Assembly (NCBI GenBank): GCA_963715635.1
Contig: OY970261.1
Coordinates: 248,001 to 312,000 of the forward strand
Length of the DNA stretch: 64,000 bases
Source of the DNA: JAPKZH01 sp963715635
GTDB taxonomy: Bacteria > Acidobacteriota > Aminicenantia > Aminicenantales > UBA4085
Direction: 5' to 3'
Positions 15,632-23,667 of this stretch are shown here, in pieces. Position numbers and translations under genes: made by a program. Position 1 is the first letter of the stretch. Every line of letters begins with the position of its first letter. The notes beneath the pieces were generated by a model, which was given only the letters and a program-made list of their open reading frames with translations, did not search any database and was not told the DNA's origin.

Positions 15632-17533
15632 GTAATTTTCTTTCCAGATCTCAAACACCAGAAGCGCCCAGAGCTGGTGGCTGTAATTTTCCCTGCCGGA
15701 GATGTGGGCATCCATCATCCTCTGGATGGGAGCAAGGTTGAACAATCCCTCTTCGCGGATCCGTGTTTCGCTGAGATAACTTTGCATCAGGTCTTTGAGC
15801 TCGGCCCGCAGCCAGTGCTTGATCGGGATGCTAAAGCCTTCCTTGCTCCGGTAGATGTTTTCGCGGGGAAGCAGACGCTCCATGGTCTTCTTGAAGACCC
15901 ATTTTGTCGTCAGGCCGTGGAGCTTGAGTTTTCCGGGAAGGCGGAAGGCGAATTCGATGAGCCTGTGATCGAGCAGGGGCTCTCGGGCTTCGAGCGAAAC
16001 GGCCATGCTCATGCGGTCTACCTTGACCATGATGTCGTCAACCAGGTAGGCCTTGAGGTCTAGATAGAGCTCGCCGTTGATCCGGTCGAATTCCCCAAGG
16101 TGGCTAAAGATTTCCGAAAACGGCGGATGGTCCTTGAAGCTGTGAATCTCTCCCAATTCGGCCTTCAGAGCATCCGAATACAAGCTTTTTTTTGCCCGGT
16201 TCGATAAGAACATCATCCAGCGCAGGTGCCTCAAGCTTCCGGAATGCTCAAAGCCCTGGGTAAACCGCCGCGTCTTGTTCCAGAATCCTTTTTTCTGCTC
16301 CGAGGGCCTGAGCCTGTTGACGGCTGCCCCCAGCGCTCTCCCCAGTACCGGCATCGCCGGAATCCGCGATAGCTTTTGGGCTTGGTAGTGTTCATAGCCG
16401 CTGAAGATTTCATCCCCGCCGTCGCCGGAGAGAATGACTTTAACATAAGTCCTGGCCATTTTGGACACCAGATAGGTCGGGAAGATCGAGAAATCCCCGA
16501 AGGGCTCATCGAGATGGCGGATGAGCGTTTGGCTGAGGTCGAGGGCCTGCGGTTCAAGGATGAATTCCTCGTGCTCAGTATCGAATTTCCGGACGATGCG
16601 CCGGGCATGGTCGAGCTCGTTATAAGAGGCGTCTTTAAAGCCGATGGAAAACGTCTTGAGCGGAGAAGCCCCGAGCTCTCTCATCAGCCCGACGATCGTA
16701 GCTGAGTCGATCCCGCCGCTTAAAAACGCCCCCAGCGGCACGTCGCTGACGAGCCTCAACTTGACGGATTCCTTGAGCAGGGCATAGAGCTCGTCCATAA
16801 TATCGGAAAGGGACGCTTTGGCCGGGCCGTCCGCCCGCTCTTCCCGCGCCTCCTCCGGATAGATGTCCCAATATTTTATGATCGTGGGGGTGCCCTTCTT
16901 ATAGGCGAGAAAACACCCGGCCGGCAGCTTGAAGATATTTTTAAAGATCGAATAAGGGGCCGGGATGTATTCGAGCGTTAAAAAGAGATCGAGGGCCTTC
17001 GGCTCAAGCTCCCGCTTGACGCCGGGATGGGCGAGGATTGTCTTCAGTTCGGACCCGAAAACAAGCGTGCCGTCTTCAAGCAGCGTATAATAGAGGGGCT
17101 TGACTCCCACCCTGTCCCGAACGAGCAAGAGCCACTGCTTTTTTTGATCCCAGAGGGCGAAGGCGAACATCCCGCGCAATTTCTGGACGAATTCCTCCCC
17201 CCATTCCTCGTAGGCGTGGACGATTGTTTCCGTGTCGGACCTGGTGTTGAACATGTGCCCGCGGGCGATGAGGTCTTCGCGGAGCTCCGGGAAATTATAG
17301 ACTTCACCGTTGTGGGCAATCCAGACCGTGCCGTCCTCGTTGGACAGGGGTTGATGGCCACCGGCCAGGTCGATGATGCTCAGCCGGCGGTTCCCCAGGC
17401 CGACATTCTGGAGGATGAAGATGCCTTCGTCATCCGGCCCCCGGTGGATGATCTCCCGGCACATGGCCGTGAGAACGGAAGGGTTAATGGGTTGGCTGCT
17501 GGAAATCCTGGCGATCCCGCAAATTCCGCACAT
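15626..17533 (-). CDS. asnB: Asparagine synthetase B (glutamine-hydrolysing)
   Basis: 635 residues. Starts MCGICGI, so Cys2 becomes the N-terminal nucleophile of the class II glutaminase domain (about 1-210, with RGPDDEG and NRRLSIIDLAGG). The synthetase domain has the PP-loop FLSGGIDSATIVGLM near residue 265 and ends around DHRLIEFAFRLPGKLK and SKEGFSIPIKHWL. It makes Asn from Asp, Gln and ATP, although members of this length also act in amidation steps of surface glycan synthesis. Its ATG directly follows the TAA of the upstream membrane protein gene (TAAATG), so the two are translationally coupled, which favours a shared envelope or glycan role. Confidence 0.92.
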   Translation of the reverse strand: MCGICGIARISSSQPINPSVLTAMCREIIHRGPDDEGIFILQNVGLGNRRLSIIDLAGGHQPLSNEDGTVWIAHNGEVYNFPELREDLIARGHMFNTRSDTETIVHAYEEWGEEFVQKLRGMFAFALWDQKKQWLLLVRDRVGVKPLYYTLLEDGTLVFGSELKTILAHPGVKRELEPKALDLFLTLEYIPAPYSIFKNIFKLPAGCFLAYKKGTPTIIKYWDIYPEEAREERADGPAKASLSDIMDELYALLKESVKLRLVSDVPLGAFLSGGIDSATIVGLMRELGASPLKTFSIGFKDASYNELDHARRIVRKFDTEHEEFILEPQALDLSQTLIRHLDEPFGDFSIFPTYLVSKMARTYVKVILSGDGGDEIFSGYEHYQAQKLSRIPAMPVLGRALGAAVNRLRPSEQKKGFWNKTRRFTQGFEHSGSLRHLRWMMFLSNRAKKSLYSDALKAELGEIHSFKDHPPFSEIFSHLGEFDRINGELYLDLKAYLVDDIMVKVDRMSMAVSLEAREPLLDHRLIEFAFRLPGKLKLHGLTTKWVFKKTMERLLPRENIYRSKEGFSIPIKHWLRAELKDLMQSYLSETRIREEGLFNLAPIQRMMDAHISGRENYSHQLWALLVFEIWKENYL

Positions 17534-19372
17534 TTATTTCCTGGGAACGACATCCAGCTCGAAAAAGACGCCCAAGAACCGCTTTTCCCTGCTGGAATCG
17601 ACTTCGAAATAGGGAATGGCACCCTTGCCGGCCTTGATTTTGATCCGATGATAATTAAGCTCCTTGATCTGAAACCCCTTCCCAACCGGAAAGCGGAGCG
17701 TCCCCCATTCTTTGGCGCCGAGCATGACTTTTTGGGCTTTTCCATCCACGGAAACGATGATCTGGTTGGAATGGCGGGGATTGTTCAATAAGCGGAAATC
17801 GATCTCTTGGACCTGGAAATAAGTCTTGAGAATAATATCCGCTTTCCGGTCGCCCATCGTCCACCAGCCGTTGTCGTTCGGGTCTTTTTTGTAGAAATTG
17901 TCATTTAAGAAATAAAGAAACCGGTCTTTAAAGAGCGGCTCTCCCCACCGCTGCCGGTTGGCTTCCGGTCTCGCTGTGGTTGGGATATTATTGATCAGCG
18001 TCATTTCCACCGGCAGAAGAGTAAAGGGAAACTTTTTGCAGAATATGTATGGAAAGGACGAGGATTGGAAAGGGTTGACGAGGATCTGCGAGATAAAGAC
18101 CGAGGCCATGACCCAAGACAGGATGACTTCTTTATGTTTGATCTTGATCCGGGGCAAAAACACGAAGAGTGGGTAGATATTGAGGAAATAGCGGTTGGCC
18201 AGCGACCCGCCCCCGCCGCCGTAGTTGTCGGGCATGAGAACGATGTAAATCATTATTTCCCCGGCTATGGCAATCAGGATCAGCCAGCGGTCCAAAGACT
18301 TTTTGCCGAGGAAAAACAGGATGAGGAACAGAAACGCCGGGAAGAAGTACCAGGCGATGCCGGTGAACCTCCCGAAGAAATAATAAAAAATATTATAAAA
18401 GACGAATTTAAACGGATACAGGAAGCGTTCGAGGTAGTTCTCCGATGTCATCGCGTTCGAGTACTTGGCATTATCGAAAGTGACACTGTCTTTTTCGTAG
18501 GGATATTCGAAGTAAAATGTCTTGCGCTCCCCTCCCTGGAAGTTCCATCCCGAAGAGGTCAAAAGGCCGTTGGTGCCGAAGAAGAGGCCGGCGCTGAGGG
18601 CGAACAAGAGGATCATGGCCCCTGTCTTTAAGAATTTCTGCCTGAGCAGGTTCCAAAGGATAAGCGGCCCCATGATCGCGATGTTGGGCGGCTTGGAAAA
18701 AACAGCGATGCCGGCGAGGAATGCGGCCAGATAGTCCGAAGATTCGGACAGCAAGAACGCCTGGAATTTGCCCATTTTCGCCGGCGGGACTGCCGGGGGC
18801 GCTTCTTTCCTTCTTATTTTATAGAGCCAGAGGAAGAGCACTGTGAATACGAGAAAAAGATTGAAAAAATCGGGAGAGATCCAGAGGAAATAGACGCCGG
18901 CAAGGGAAGCGAACAGGAAGGTGAGGACCTGGAGCAGCGAAAGGCCGGGGCTGTTGGAAAGAGAAAAATAGGAAAATCCCATGAGGAGCAGCAGGAACAA
19001 GAGCGCGGAGTGAAAGACCAGGGGGCCGTTGGCGCCGAAAACCCTGACAAAGGGTGCGGTGAACAGGGCATAGGCATACGATTTCGCGTAGTAAAGATTT
19101 CCGTCTCTCCCTTTTTTTAGAAAAATTCCGTTGGGCCCGGCGGGAAAATCTTCGTAATACCGAATAAGGTCTTTCTTGGTGTATTTGAGGTCGAGGTCAA
19201 AGGCGATGCTCTGGGCCATGGCATAATAGACGGCCTGGTCGGCCGATAGAAAGCCATTATGGACGACTGGGAGGTTGATGAACAGGGAAAAACCCAGAAA
19301 AAACAAGGCCATGATCCGCAGGGCCGCCGTGGCCGTCTTTTTTTCCTGGTTCATTTGTCCAATCAATACCAT
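17534..19372 (-). CDS. Polytopic membrane protein, GT-C glycosyltransferase-like
   Basis: 612 residues with about 11 hydrophobic segments (for example IMALFFLGFSLFINLPVV and LLFLLLLMGFSYFSLS) and a soluble C-terminal domain of about 150 residues. The first loop contains ADQAVYY, a D-containing motif in the place where GT-C mannosyl/arabinosyltransferase-like proteins hold their catalytic Asp. No named family is recognised. It is coupled to asnB (stop TAA adjacent to ATG). The start is either the ATG at 19372 or at 19354 (MNQEKK). A structured element lies upstream at 19427-19553. Confidence 0.65.
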   Translation of the reverse strand: MVLIGQMNQEKKTATAALRIMALFFLGFSLFINLPVVHNGFLSADQAVYYAMAQSIAFDLDLKYTKKDLIRYYEDFPAGPNGIFLKKGRDGNLYYAKSYAYALFTAPFVRVFGANGPLVFHSALLFLLLLMGFSYFSLSNSPGLSLLQVLTFLFASLAGVYFLWISPDFFNLFLVFTVLFLWLYKIRRKEAPPAVPPAKMGKFQAFLLSESSDYLAAFLAGIAVFSKPPNIAIMGPLILWNLLRQKFLKTGAMILLFALSAGLFFGTNGLLTSSGWNFQGGERKTFYFEYPYEKDSVTFDNAKYSNAMTSENYLERFLYPFKFVFYNIFYYFFGRFTGIAWYFFPAFLFLILFFLGKKSLDRWLILIAIAGEIMIYIVLMPDNYGGGGGSLANRYFLNIYPLFVFLPRIKIKHKEVILSWVMASVFISQILVNPFQSSSFPYIFCKKFPFTLLPVEMTLINNIPTTARPEANRQRWGEPLFKDRFLYFLNDNFYKKDPNDNGWWTMGDRKADIILKTYFQVQEIDFRLLNNPRHSNQIIVSVDGKAQKVMLGAKEWGTLRFPVGKGFQIKELNYHRIKIKAGKGAIPYFEVDSSREKRFLGVFFELDVVPRK

Positions 19373-19426
19373 AAGAAAGGGGCAAATTCAATTAATACAA
19401 ACGTAATAAATGAAGTAACAATGTAT

Positions 19427-19553
19427 GGGCGGCGCTTAGGCCGTCCTTAAGCCCCCGTAGCGGAGGGGGGACCCGTCGGCTTTTCCGACGGGGGGAACCG
19501 ACGGGACTGGTTCCCCGGGGCCCGGGGGCTAGGGGCGGCCTAAGTGCCGCCCG
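19427..19553. repeat. 127-bp highly structured element with 31-bp inverted ends
   Basis: The left end (19427-19457, starting GGGCGGCGCTTAGGCCG) and right end (19523-19553, ending CGGCCTAAGTGCCGCCCG) are inverted repeats with only a few mismatches. Inside lie two more perfect hairpins: CCCGTCGG-CTTTT-CCGACGGG (about 19472-19491) and GGGGAACC/GGTTCCCC (about 19492-19516). GC content is far above that of the AT-rich flanks. It looks like a MITE- or BIME-type element sitting between two minus-strand genes; no target duplication is obvious by eye. Confidence 0.6.
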
Positions 19554-19600
19554 AACCGGTATGTCATTTTAATTATTGCGTTGATATTAGTAGCAAATTC

Positions 19601-20371
19601 TTAGCGGGTGGGCATCAAGCTCAAATATGCGGAGATAATCCGGTCGCCCCAGACCAGGGCAACCCAGGCGGCCGGCGCCAGGAATGTTCCGTAGGGGAGT
19701 GAATATTGAAGGTTTTTCTTTTTGATGAGGACGAGGGAAATCCCGACCAGGGCCCCGGCAAAGGACGCCAGAATCAGCGTCAGCAAGGTTTTTTGCCAGC
19801 CGAGATAAGCGCCGACCAGGAGCATCATCGTTACGTCGCCCATGCCCAGGCCTTCCTTTTTCCGGACAAGATAATAGGTGCCGTAAATGAACAGCAGGAA
19901 GCCTGCGCCGACGGCAGCGCCAATGACGGATTTCCAAAATGTGAGGTCGGGGCGGAAGAAGGAATAGGCCAGGCTGAGAACGATGCCGGGAAAAGTGATC
20001 CGGTCGGGCAGGATCTTGTGATAATAATCGATCAGGCCGAGCGCGATGAGCAGGCTGGAAAAGAGGCAGGCCGCGAAAAATTGCAAGCTGAGGGCGTATT
20101 TTCCATACAAAACCAGAAAGACCGTCGGGGTGAGCAATTCGACCAGAAAATAGGTGAAGGGAATTTTTTGCCCGCAATACCGGCATCGGCCTCGGAGGAC
20201 GAGGTACGAAACGGCGGGAATGTTGTCGTAAAACTTGATCCGTGTTTTGCAGGAAGGGCAGGACGAGGGCGGATGGACGAGGCTCAGGCGCAGGGGAACA
20301 CGGTAGATCACGACGTTGAGGAAGCTTCCCCAGGCCAGCCCGCAAAGCGCAATGATGATTATCGTTTCCAT
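19601..20371 (-). CDS. pilD: Type IV prepilin peptidase / N-methyltransferase
   Basis: 256 residues. The cytosolic loop holds two CxxC pairs (SCPSCKTR near 37 and GRCRYCGQK near 62) that bind zinc and go with the methyltransferase activity. The two catalytic aspartates are visible in LGLIDYYHKILPD and GLGMGDVTMM. Eight hydrophobic segments are present. It cleaves the GFTLIE-type leaders of pilins, including those at 5-8 kb. It overlaps the upstream TPR gene by 13 bases and is last in an operon with an ABC exporter. Confidence 0.93.
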   Translation of the reverse strand: METIIIIALCGLAWGSFLNVVIYRVPLRLSLVHPPSSCPSCKTRIKFYDNIPAVSYLVLRGRCRYCGQKIPFTYFLVELLTPTVFLVLYGKYALSLQFFAACLFSSLLIALGLIDYYHKILPDRITFPGIVLSLAYSFFRPDLTFWKSVIGAAVGAGFLLFIYGTYYLVRKKEGLGMGDVTMMLLVGAYLGWQKTLLTLILASFAGALVGISLVLIKKKNLQYSLPYGTFLAPAAWVALVWGDRIISAYLSLMPTR

Positions 20372-21198
20372 GGGATGACCGCCGTTTTGACTTCGCCGGT
20401 CTTGGGATCGTAGACGTAGTCTTTATTATCGTAATCCTTGGGAATAAAGGGCAGCAGGCCAGCCTGGACGACCCCGGAGAGCTCGTCCGGATACCGTCCG
20501 TATTTGGCCTTGTATTTTTCAAGCACGGACCTGAGGCCGCGGACGTCCACGGTGGCCTTGATGTTGTAAAGGTGGTTGGAGGCGATTTTCCGGAGCCGCT
20601 CATCCTTGGCTGTATCGTGAACTTCGAGCCAAGTCTCCCAGGCGGTCTTGATGTCCCAGGCCTTGAAAGAGGCGTTGGCGTAGAGCCTCTTGGCGATGTC
20701 CGGCGCGCCCGGAATGTCCATCGCCTTTCTGTAGTATTCCCGGGCCAACGGGAAATCCCTTTTATAGAGTTGGGCGTAATGGCCGGCCTCGAGAGGGAAA
20801 ATCCACATGTCCGGGTTTTTAGCCAATCCCATGTCCAAGATTTGCAGGGCGAGAGGAACGTTCTTGGCATCATACAGGGCGATCATCGCCCCGACTTCGT
20901 AGGGGTCGACATAGCGGGGATCAAGCTCTGCAATGATGGAAAAAATGTGGACGAAATGATCGAGCTTATTGGGAATGGCGGCGTTGCCGTAATACTGGAT
21001 GGCCCAGAGATAGACGATATCGGCCATGAGGGAGGAGAAGCCGAATGTCGCCATCTTCAAATACTTACCCGAGGGGATGTAGATAATGCTCGAGCCGGGG
21101 ATTTTTTTGCGGGGGATGCGGTCGATCTGGATCTTCAGGCCCATGAGCAGAAGGCAGGACAGGCCTAGGATCAGGACGAGAGAAACGCTTTTTTTCAT
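20359..21198 (-). CDS. Membrane-anchored TPR protein with pseudopilin-like tail
   Basis: 279 residues. One N-terminal hydrophobic anchor (SVSLVLILGLSCLLLMGL), helical TPR-type repeats over residues 60-215 (for example PLAREYYRKAMDIP), then VLEKYKAKYGRYPDELSGVV...LLPFIPKDYDNKDYVYDPKTGEVKT. This tail resembles the variable C-terminal region of GspG-type pseudopilins (YP..L..L...G....P.D..G..Y.YD...G.V). The gene sits between an ABC-2 permease (3 bases upstream) and the prepilin peptidase (13-bp overlap). The function is unknown; a link to export or pilus assembly is inference from context. Confidence 0.7.
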   Translation of the reverse strand: MKKSVSLVLILGLSCLLLMGLKIQIDRIPRKKIPGSSIIYIPSGKYLKMATFGFSSLMADIVYLWAIQYYGNAAIPNKLDHFVHIFSIIAELDPRYVDPYEVGAMIALYDAKNVPLALQILDMGLAKNPDMWIFPLEAGHYAQLYKRDFPLAREYYRKAMDIPGAPDIAKRLYANASFKAWDIKTAWETWLEVHDTAKDERLRKIASNHLYNIKATVDVRGLRSVLEKYKAKYGRYPDELSGVVQAGLLPFIPKDYDNKDYVYDPKTGEVKTAVIPWKR

Positions 21199-21201
21199 CG
21201 C

Positions 21202-21966
21202 TTAAATGAAGTCTCTCCGCCGGAAGACAAGAACCGCCAGCGCCATGATGAAAACGGTGTAGACGATTCCGTAGGCCGCGGAATAGAGCAGGGCCTGGGC
21301 CGGAATGTGCAGCCCGTGGACGACTTCTGTTTTGTAGTTGAAATTTTCAAGGTCGGGCAGGACCGTGTAGACGATCTCGGCCAGAACCTTGAACAGGCCG
21401 GCGGGAATTTTCTTGATCAGCGTTTCCAGGCTCCAGGAAAAATGGCCGATGAGATAGAAGCAGAGCGAGAACAGCGAGCTCAGAATCGGCGTGGAGAAGC
21501 TGGAGAAGAGGATGGACACGGCGGTGATGAGGATGAGCTCGATAAAAATATAGAGGATGGCCAGGAGCAATTTCCATTCGATGGTATAGGTATGGAAGAA
21601 GACGAGCGCCAGGAAGATGACGCTCATGAAGAGGAGCATGACGAACAAGGTCAGGACCAGGCCGAAGAATTTTCCGAGGAGGAACTCGTAGCGCCGCATG
21701 GGCTTGGAGATGAGGGTGAAGATCGTGTGCTTTTCGATTTCTTTGTAAACGAGGCCCGTCCCGATCAGGATGGCCATCAGGGCGCCGAACAAGGAAATGG
21801 AGGCCAGCCCAACGTCCTTGATAATCTTGACCCGGTCGCCGACGGTAAGGAGGGCCAGGATGCGGGAAACGATGATGGACAGGGCGGCGAAGAACAGAAG
21901 AAGGTAGAGGATGCGGTCGCGGACGGCTTCCTTGAAGGTATTGAGGGCGATGGTCTTGATGGTCAT
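21202..21966 (-). CDS. ABC-2 type transporter permease
   Basis: 254 residues with six hydrophobic helices and the N-terminal pattern KTIALNTFKEAVRDRILYLLLFFA, typical of ABC-2/NosY-like permeases. The loop KEIEKHTIFTLISKPMRRYEFLLGKFFG is the usual coupling region. Its start overlaps the ATPase stop by 4 bases (ATGA), so the two are coupled. The cargo is unknown. Confidence 0.88.
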   Translation of the reverse strand: MTIKTIALNTFKEAVRDRILYLLLFFAALSIIVSRILALLTVGDRVKIIKDVGLASISLFGALMAILIGTGLVYKEIEKHTIFTLISKPMRRYEFLLGKFFGLVLTLFVMLLFMSVIFLALVFFHTYTIEWKLLLAILYIFIELILITAVSILFSSFSTPILSSLFSLCFYLIGHFSWSLETLIKKIPAGLFKVLAEIVYTVLPDLENFNYKTEVVHGLHIPAQALLYSAAYGIVYTVFIMALAVLVFRRRDFI

Positions 21967-22880
21967 TGGGATTTCACCATCTCCACGAACAGATCTTCCA
22001 GGGTCTGGGTCCGGGGGATGAGGGAATGGATTTTTGCGTTCCTGTTCTTAACGAGGTCCAGGATCTCCTGGACCTTGTCTTCCCGGAAAACCTTGATCAG
22101 CGTCCGGCCGCCCTGGGCGGACAGGCTTTCTCCGAGCCCGGCCAGCTCTTTGGGGTCGAGGCCGGACAATGTGATCTCGGTGAACAGAATCCTTTCCGAG
22201 ATCAGGTCGGTCAGGGGCCCCTGGCTCAGGATTTTGCCGCCGATAATGATGGCCACCCGGTCGCAGATCATCTCGATGTCCTGGAGGATGTGCGAGCACA
22301 GGAAAACGGTCCGGCCTTCCCCCTTGAGGCGGATGATGATGTCGCGGATCTCTTTGCGGCCGAGCGGATCCAGGCCGCCCAGCGGCTCGTCGAGGAGGAT
22401 GAGCGAGGGCTCGTTGATCAGGGCCTGGGCCAGGCCGATCCTCTGGAGCATGCCGCGCGAAAACTTGCGGAGTTGAAGATCGCGGGCTTTCTCCATGTCG
22501 ACGAGCTTGAGGAGAGAGGCGATCCGCGCCTCTCGCTCATTCTTGTCAATCCGAAAGAGCTGAGCATAGAAATCGAGGAATTCCCGGGCCGTGAGATAGT
22601 CATAGAAATACGGGTTTTCCGGCAGGAAGCCGAGCCGTTCCTTGGCCCTCGGCTCAAGGTGCGGCTGGCCGAAGATCTCGATTTTGCCCCGGTCGGGAAA
22701 GATCAGGCCGAGGACACATTTCAGCGTCGTGGTCTTGCCGGCGCCGTTGGGCCCCAGATAGCCGAAGATCTCTCCCTCGCCGACAGAAAAGGAGATGCCC
22801 CTGAGAATCTCTTTTTTCTTGGGAATGAAGCCGACTTTGAACGACTTATGGACATTCTCAAGCGATAAAACCGTTTTCAT
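21963..22880 (-). CDS. ABC transporter ATP-binding protein
   Basis: 305 residues. Walker A GPNGAGKTTT near residue 45, a signature in the form KFSRGMLQRIGLAQAL (LSGGQ replaced by FSRGM, as often seen in NosF/CcmA-like ATPases), Walker B LILLDEPLGGLDP, and the H-loop in FLCSHIL. The C-terminal regulatory tail is about 80 residues. It energises the ABC-2 permease encoded next. It is the first gene of a four-gene operon with permease, TPR protein and prepilin peptidase. There is no ribosome site; a consensus promoter lies just before the ATG, predicting a leaderless mRNA. Confidence 0.92.
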   Translation of the reverse strand: MKTVLSLENVHKSFKVGFIPKKKEILRGISFSVGEGEIFGYLGPNGAGKTTTLKCVLGLIFPDRGKIEIFGQPHLEPRAKERLGFLPENPYFYDYLTAREFLDFYAQLFRIDKNEREARIASLLKLVDMEKARDLQLRKFSRGMLQRIGLAQALINEPSLILLDEPLGGLDPLGRKEIRDIIIRLKGEGRTVFLCSHILQDIEMICDRVAIIIGGKILSQGPLTDLISERILFTEITLSGLDPKELAGLGESLSAQGGRTLIKVFREDKVQEILDLVKNRNAKIHSLIPRTQTLEDLFVEMVKSQ

Positions 22881-22887
22881 TGTGCTT

Positions 22888-22916
22888 ATTATATGGATTT
22901 AGATAAACGGGGTCAA
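22888..22916 (-). promoter_or_regulatory. Promoter of ABC/pilD operon, predicts leaderless mRNA
   Basis: On the minus strand, TTGACC (22911-22916), a 17-bp spacer and a perfect TATAAT (22888-22893) lie only 7 bases before the ATG at 22880. Transcription should start on or next to the A of ATG. The -35 box lies inside the left arm of the inverted repeat at 22908-23011. Confidence 0.7.
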
Positions 22917-23011
22917 ACCTCAACCTTCAACAAAAATTTTAGAGGGGGTTGAGAGCGGAACGATCTACTCTGAGGATGCCTAAATATGTTGAATGTTGAG
23001 GTTTGACCCCG
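22908..23011. repeat. 104-bp REP-like element with 25-bp inverted arms
   Basis: The left arm 22908-22932 (CGGGGTCAAACCTCAAC...) and right arm 22987-23011 (...GTTGAGGTTTGACCCCG) are inverted with a single mismatch; the 54-bp centre looks unique. GGGGTCAAACCTCAAC-type arms recall REP/BIME sequences mobilised by REP-associated transposases, but no such transposase is in the window. Confidence 0.65.
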
Positions 23012-23093
23012 ATTTAGACAATTCGTCGAGCCCTTTATTTCAGGTTTTCTTGGAACAGCTTGAAGATTCGCTTGGACCCGTCCGCGCTATTCT

Positions 23094-23654
23094 CTAATCC
23101 GGAACCACGTGGTTCAGCGTGTCCGGGTTGATCGTGATATAGAAATCGCTTCCCAGGTAAAGCAGGGGCGAGATTTTGCGCACATTGAGCACACCCCCGG
23201 CGTTGAAGGATTTTTCTTTTTCGTGGACGGCCAGGACTTCGCCGACAAACAGATCGTGATCGCCGAAGGTCGCCGTTTCGGCCAGCCGGCATTCGAAGGA
23301 GACATAGGCTTCTTCGATCAGCGGCGATTGGATGACCTTGGAGGGGGCCAGCTTGACTTGGAACTCCTTGAGCTTGTCGATGTCATAGGCCGACTTGCGC
23401 CCCATCTGGGCCGAGAGCTTGACGGTCTCAAAAGCCAGAAAATTCACCGTGAACTCCCTGGCTTCCGAGATGAGCTTGTGGGTGAACCGTTTTTTTGAAA
23501 CCAGGACGCCAAATAAGGGAGGGTCGAAGGAGAGGGCCGTGTGCCAGGCGCAGCTCATGAAATTGGTCTGGGCTCCCGCTTGGGCCCCGACCAGGGCGAC
23601 CGTGTAGGGGTAGAAATACTGGAACTTTTTAAATTGCGACGATATTTTTTTCAT
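23094..23654 (-). CDS. Flavin reductase-like FMN-binding split-barrel protein
   Basis: 186 residues from the ATG at 23654 (AGGAGG five bases upstream). The flavin-reductase fold is indicated by FYPYTVALVGAQ, NFMSCAWHTALSFDPPLFGVLVSKKRFTH and REFTVNFLAFETVKLSAQMGRK, followed by FECRLAETATFGDHDLFVGEVLAVH. Members bind FMN and reduce flavins or pass electrons to partner proteins. It lies 13 bases downstream of a ferritin-like gene with no terminator, so both share one mRNA. A role in reducing iron or oxygen species with that partner is inference. Confidence 0.83.
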   Translation of the reverse strand: MKKISSQFKKFQYFYPYTVALVGAQAGAQTNFMSCAWHTALSFDPPLFGVLVSKKRFTHKLISEAREFTVNFLAFETVKLSAQMGRKSAYDIDKLKEFQVKLAPSKVIQSPLIEEAYVSFECRLAETATFGDHDLFVGEVLAVHEKEKSFNAGGVLNVRKISPLLYLGSDFYITINPDTLNHVVPD

Positions 23655-23667
23655 GGCCACCTCCTTG

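Noticed and set aside
21307..22476. 389-codon open frame on the plus strand
   Set aside because: Antisense to the ABC ATPase and permease; very acidic and Gly/Glu-rich, typical of a shadow of Leu/Ser/Arg-rich coding on the other strand, with no recognisable domain.
23035..23292. 85-codon minus-strand frame overlapping the flavin reductase end
   Set aside because: Arg/Gly-rich shadow in another frame with no ribosome site.
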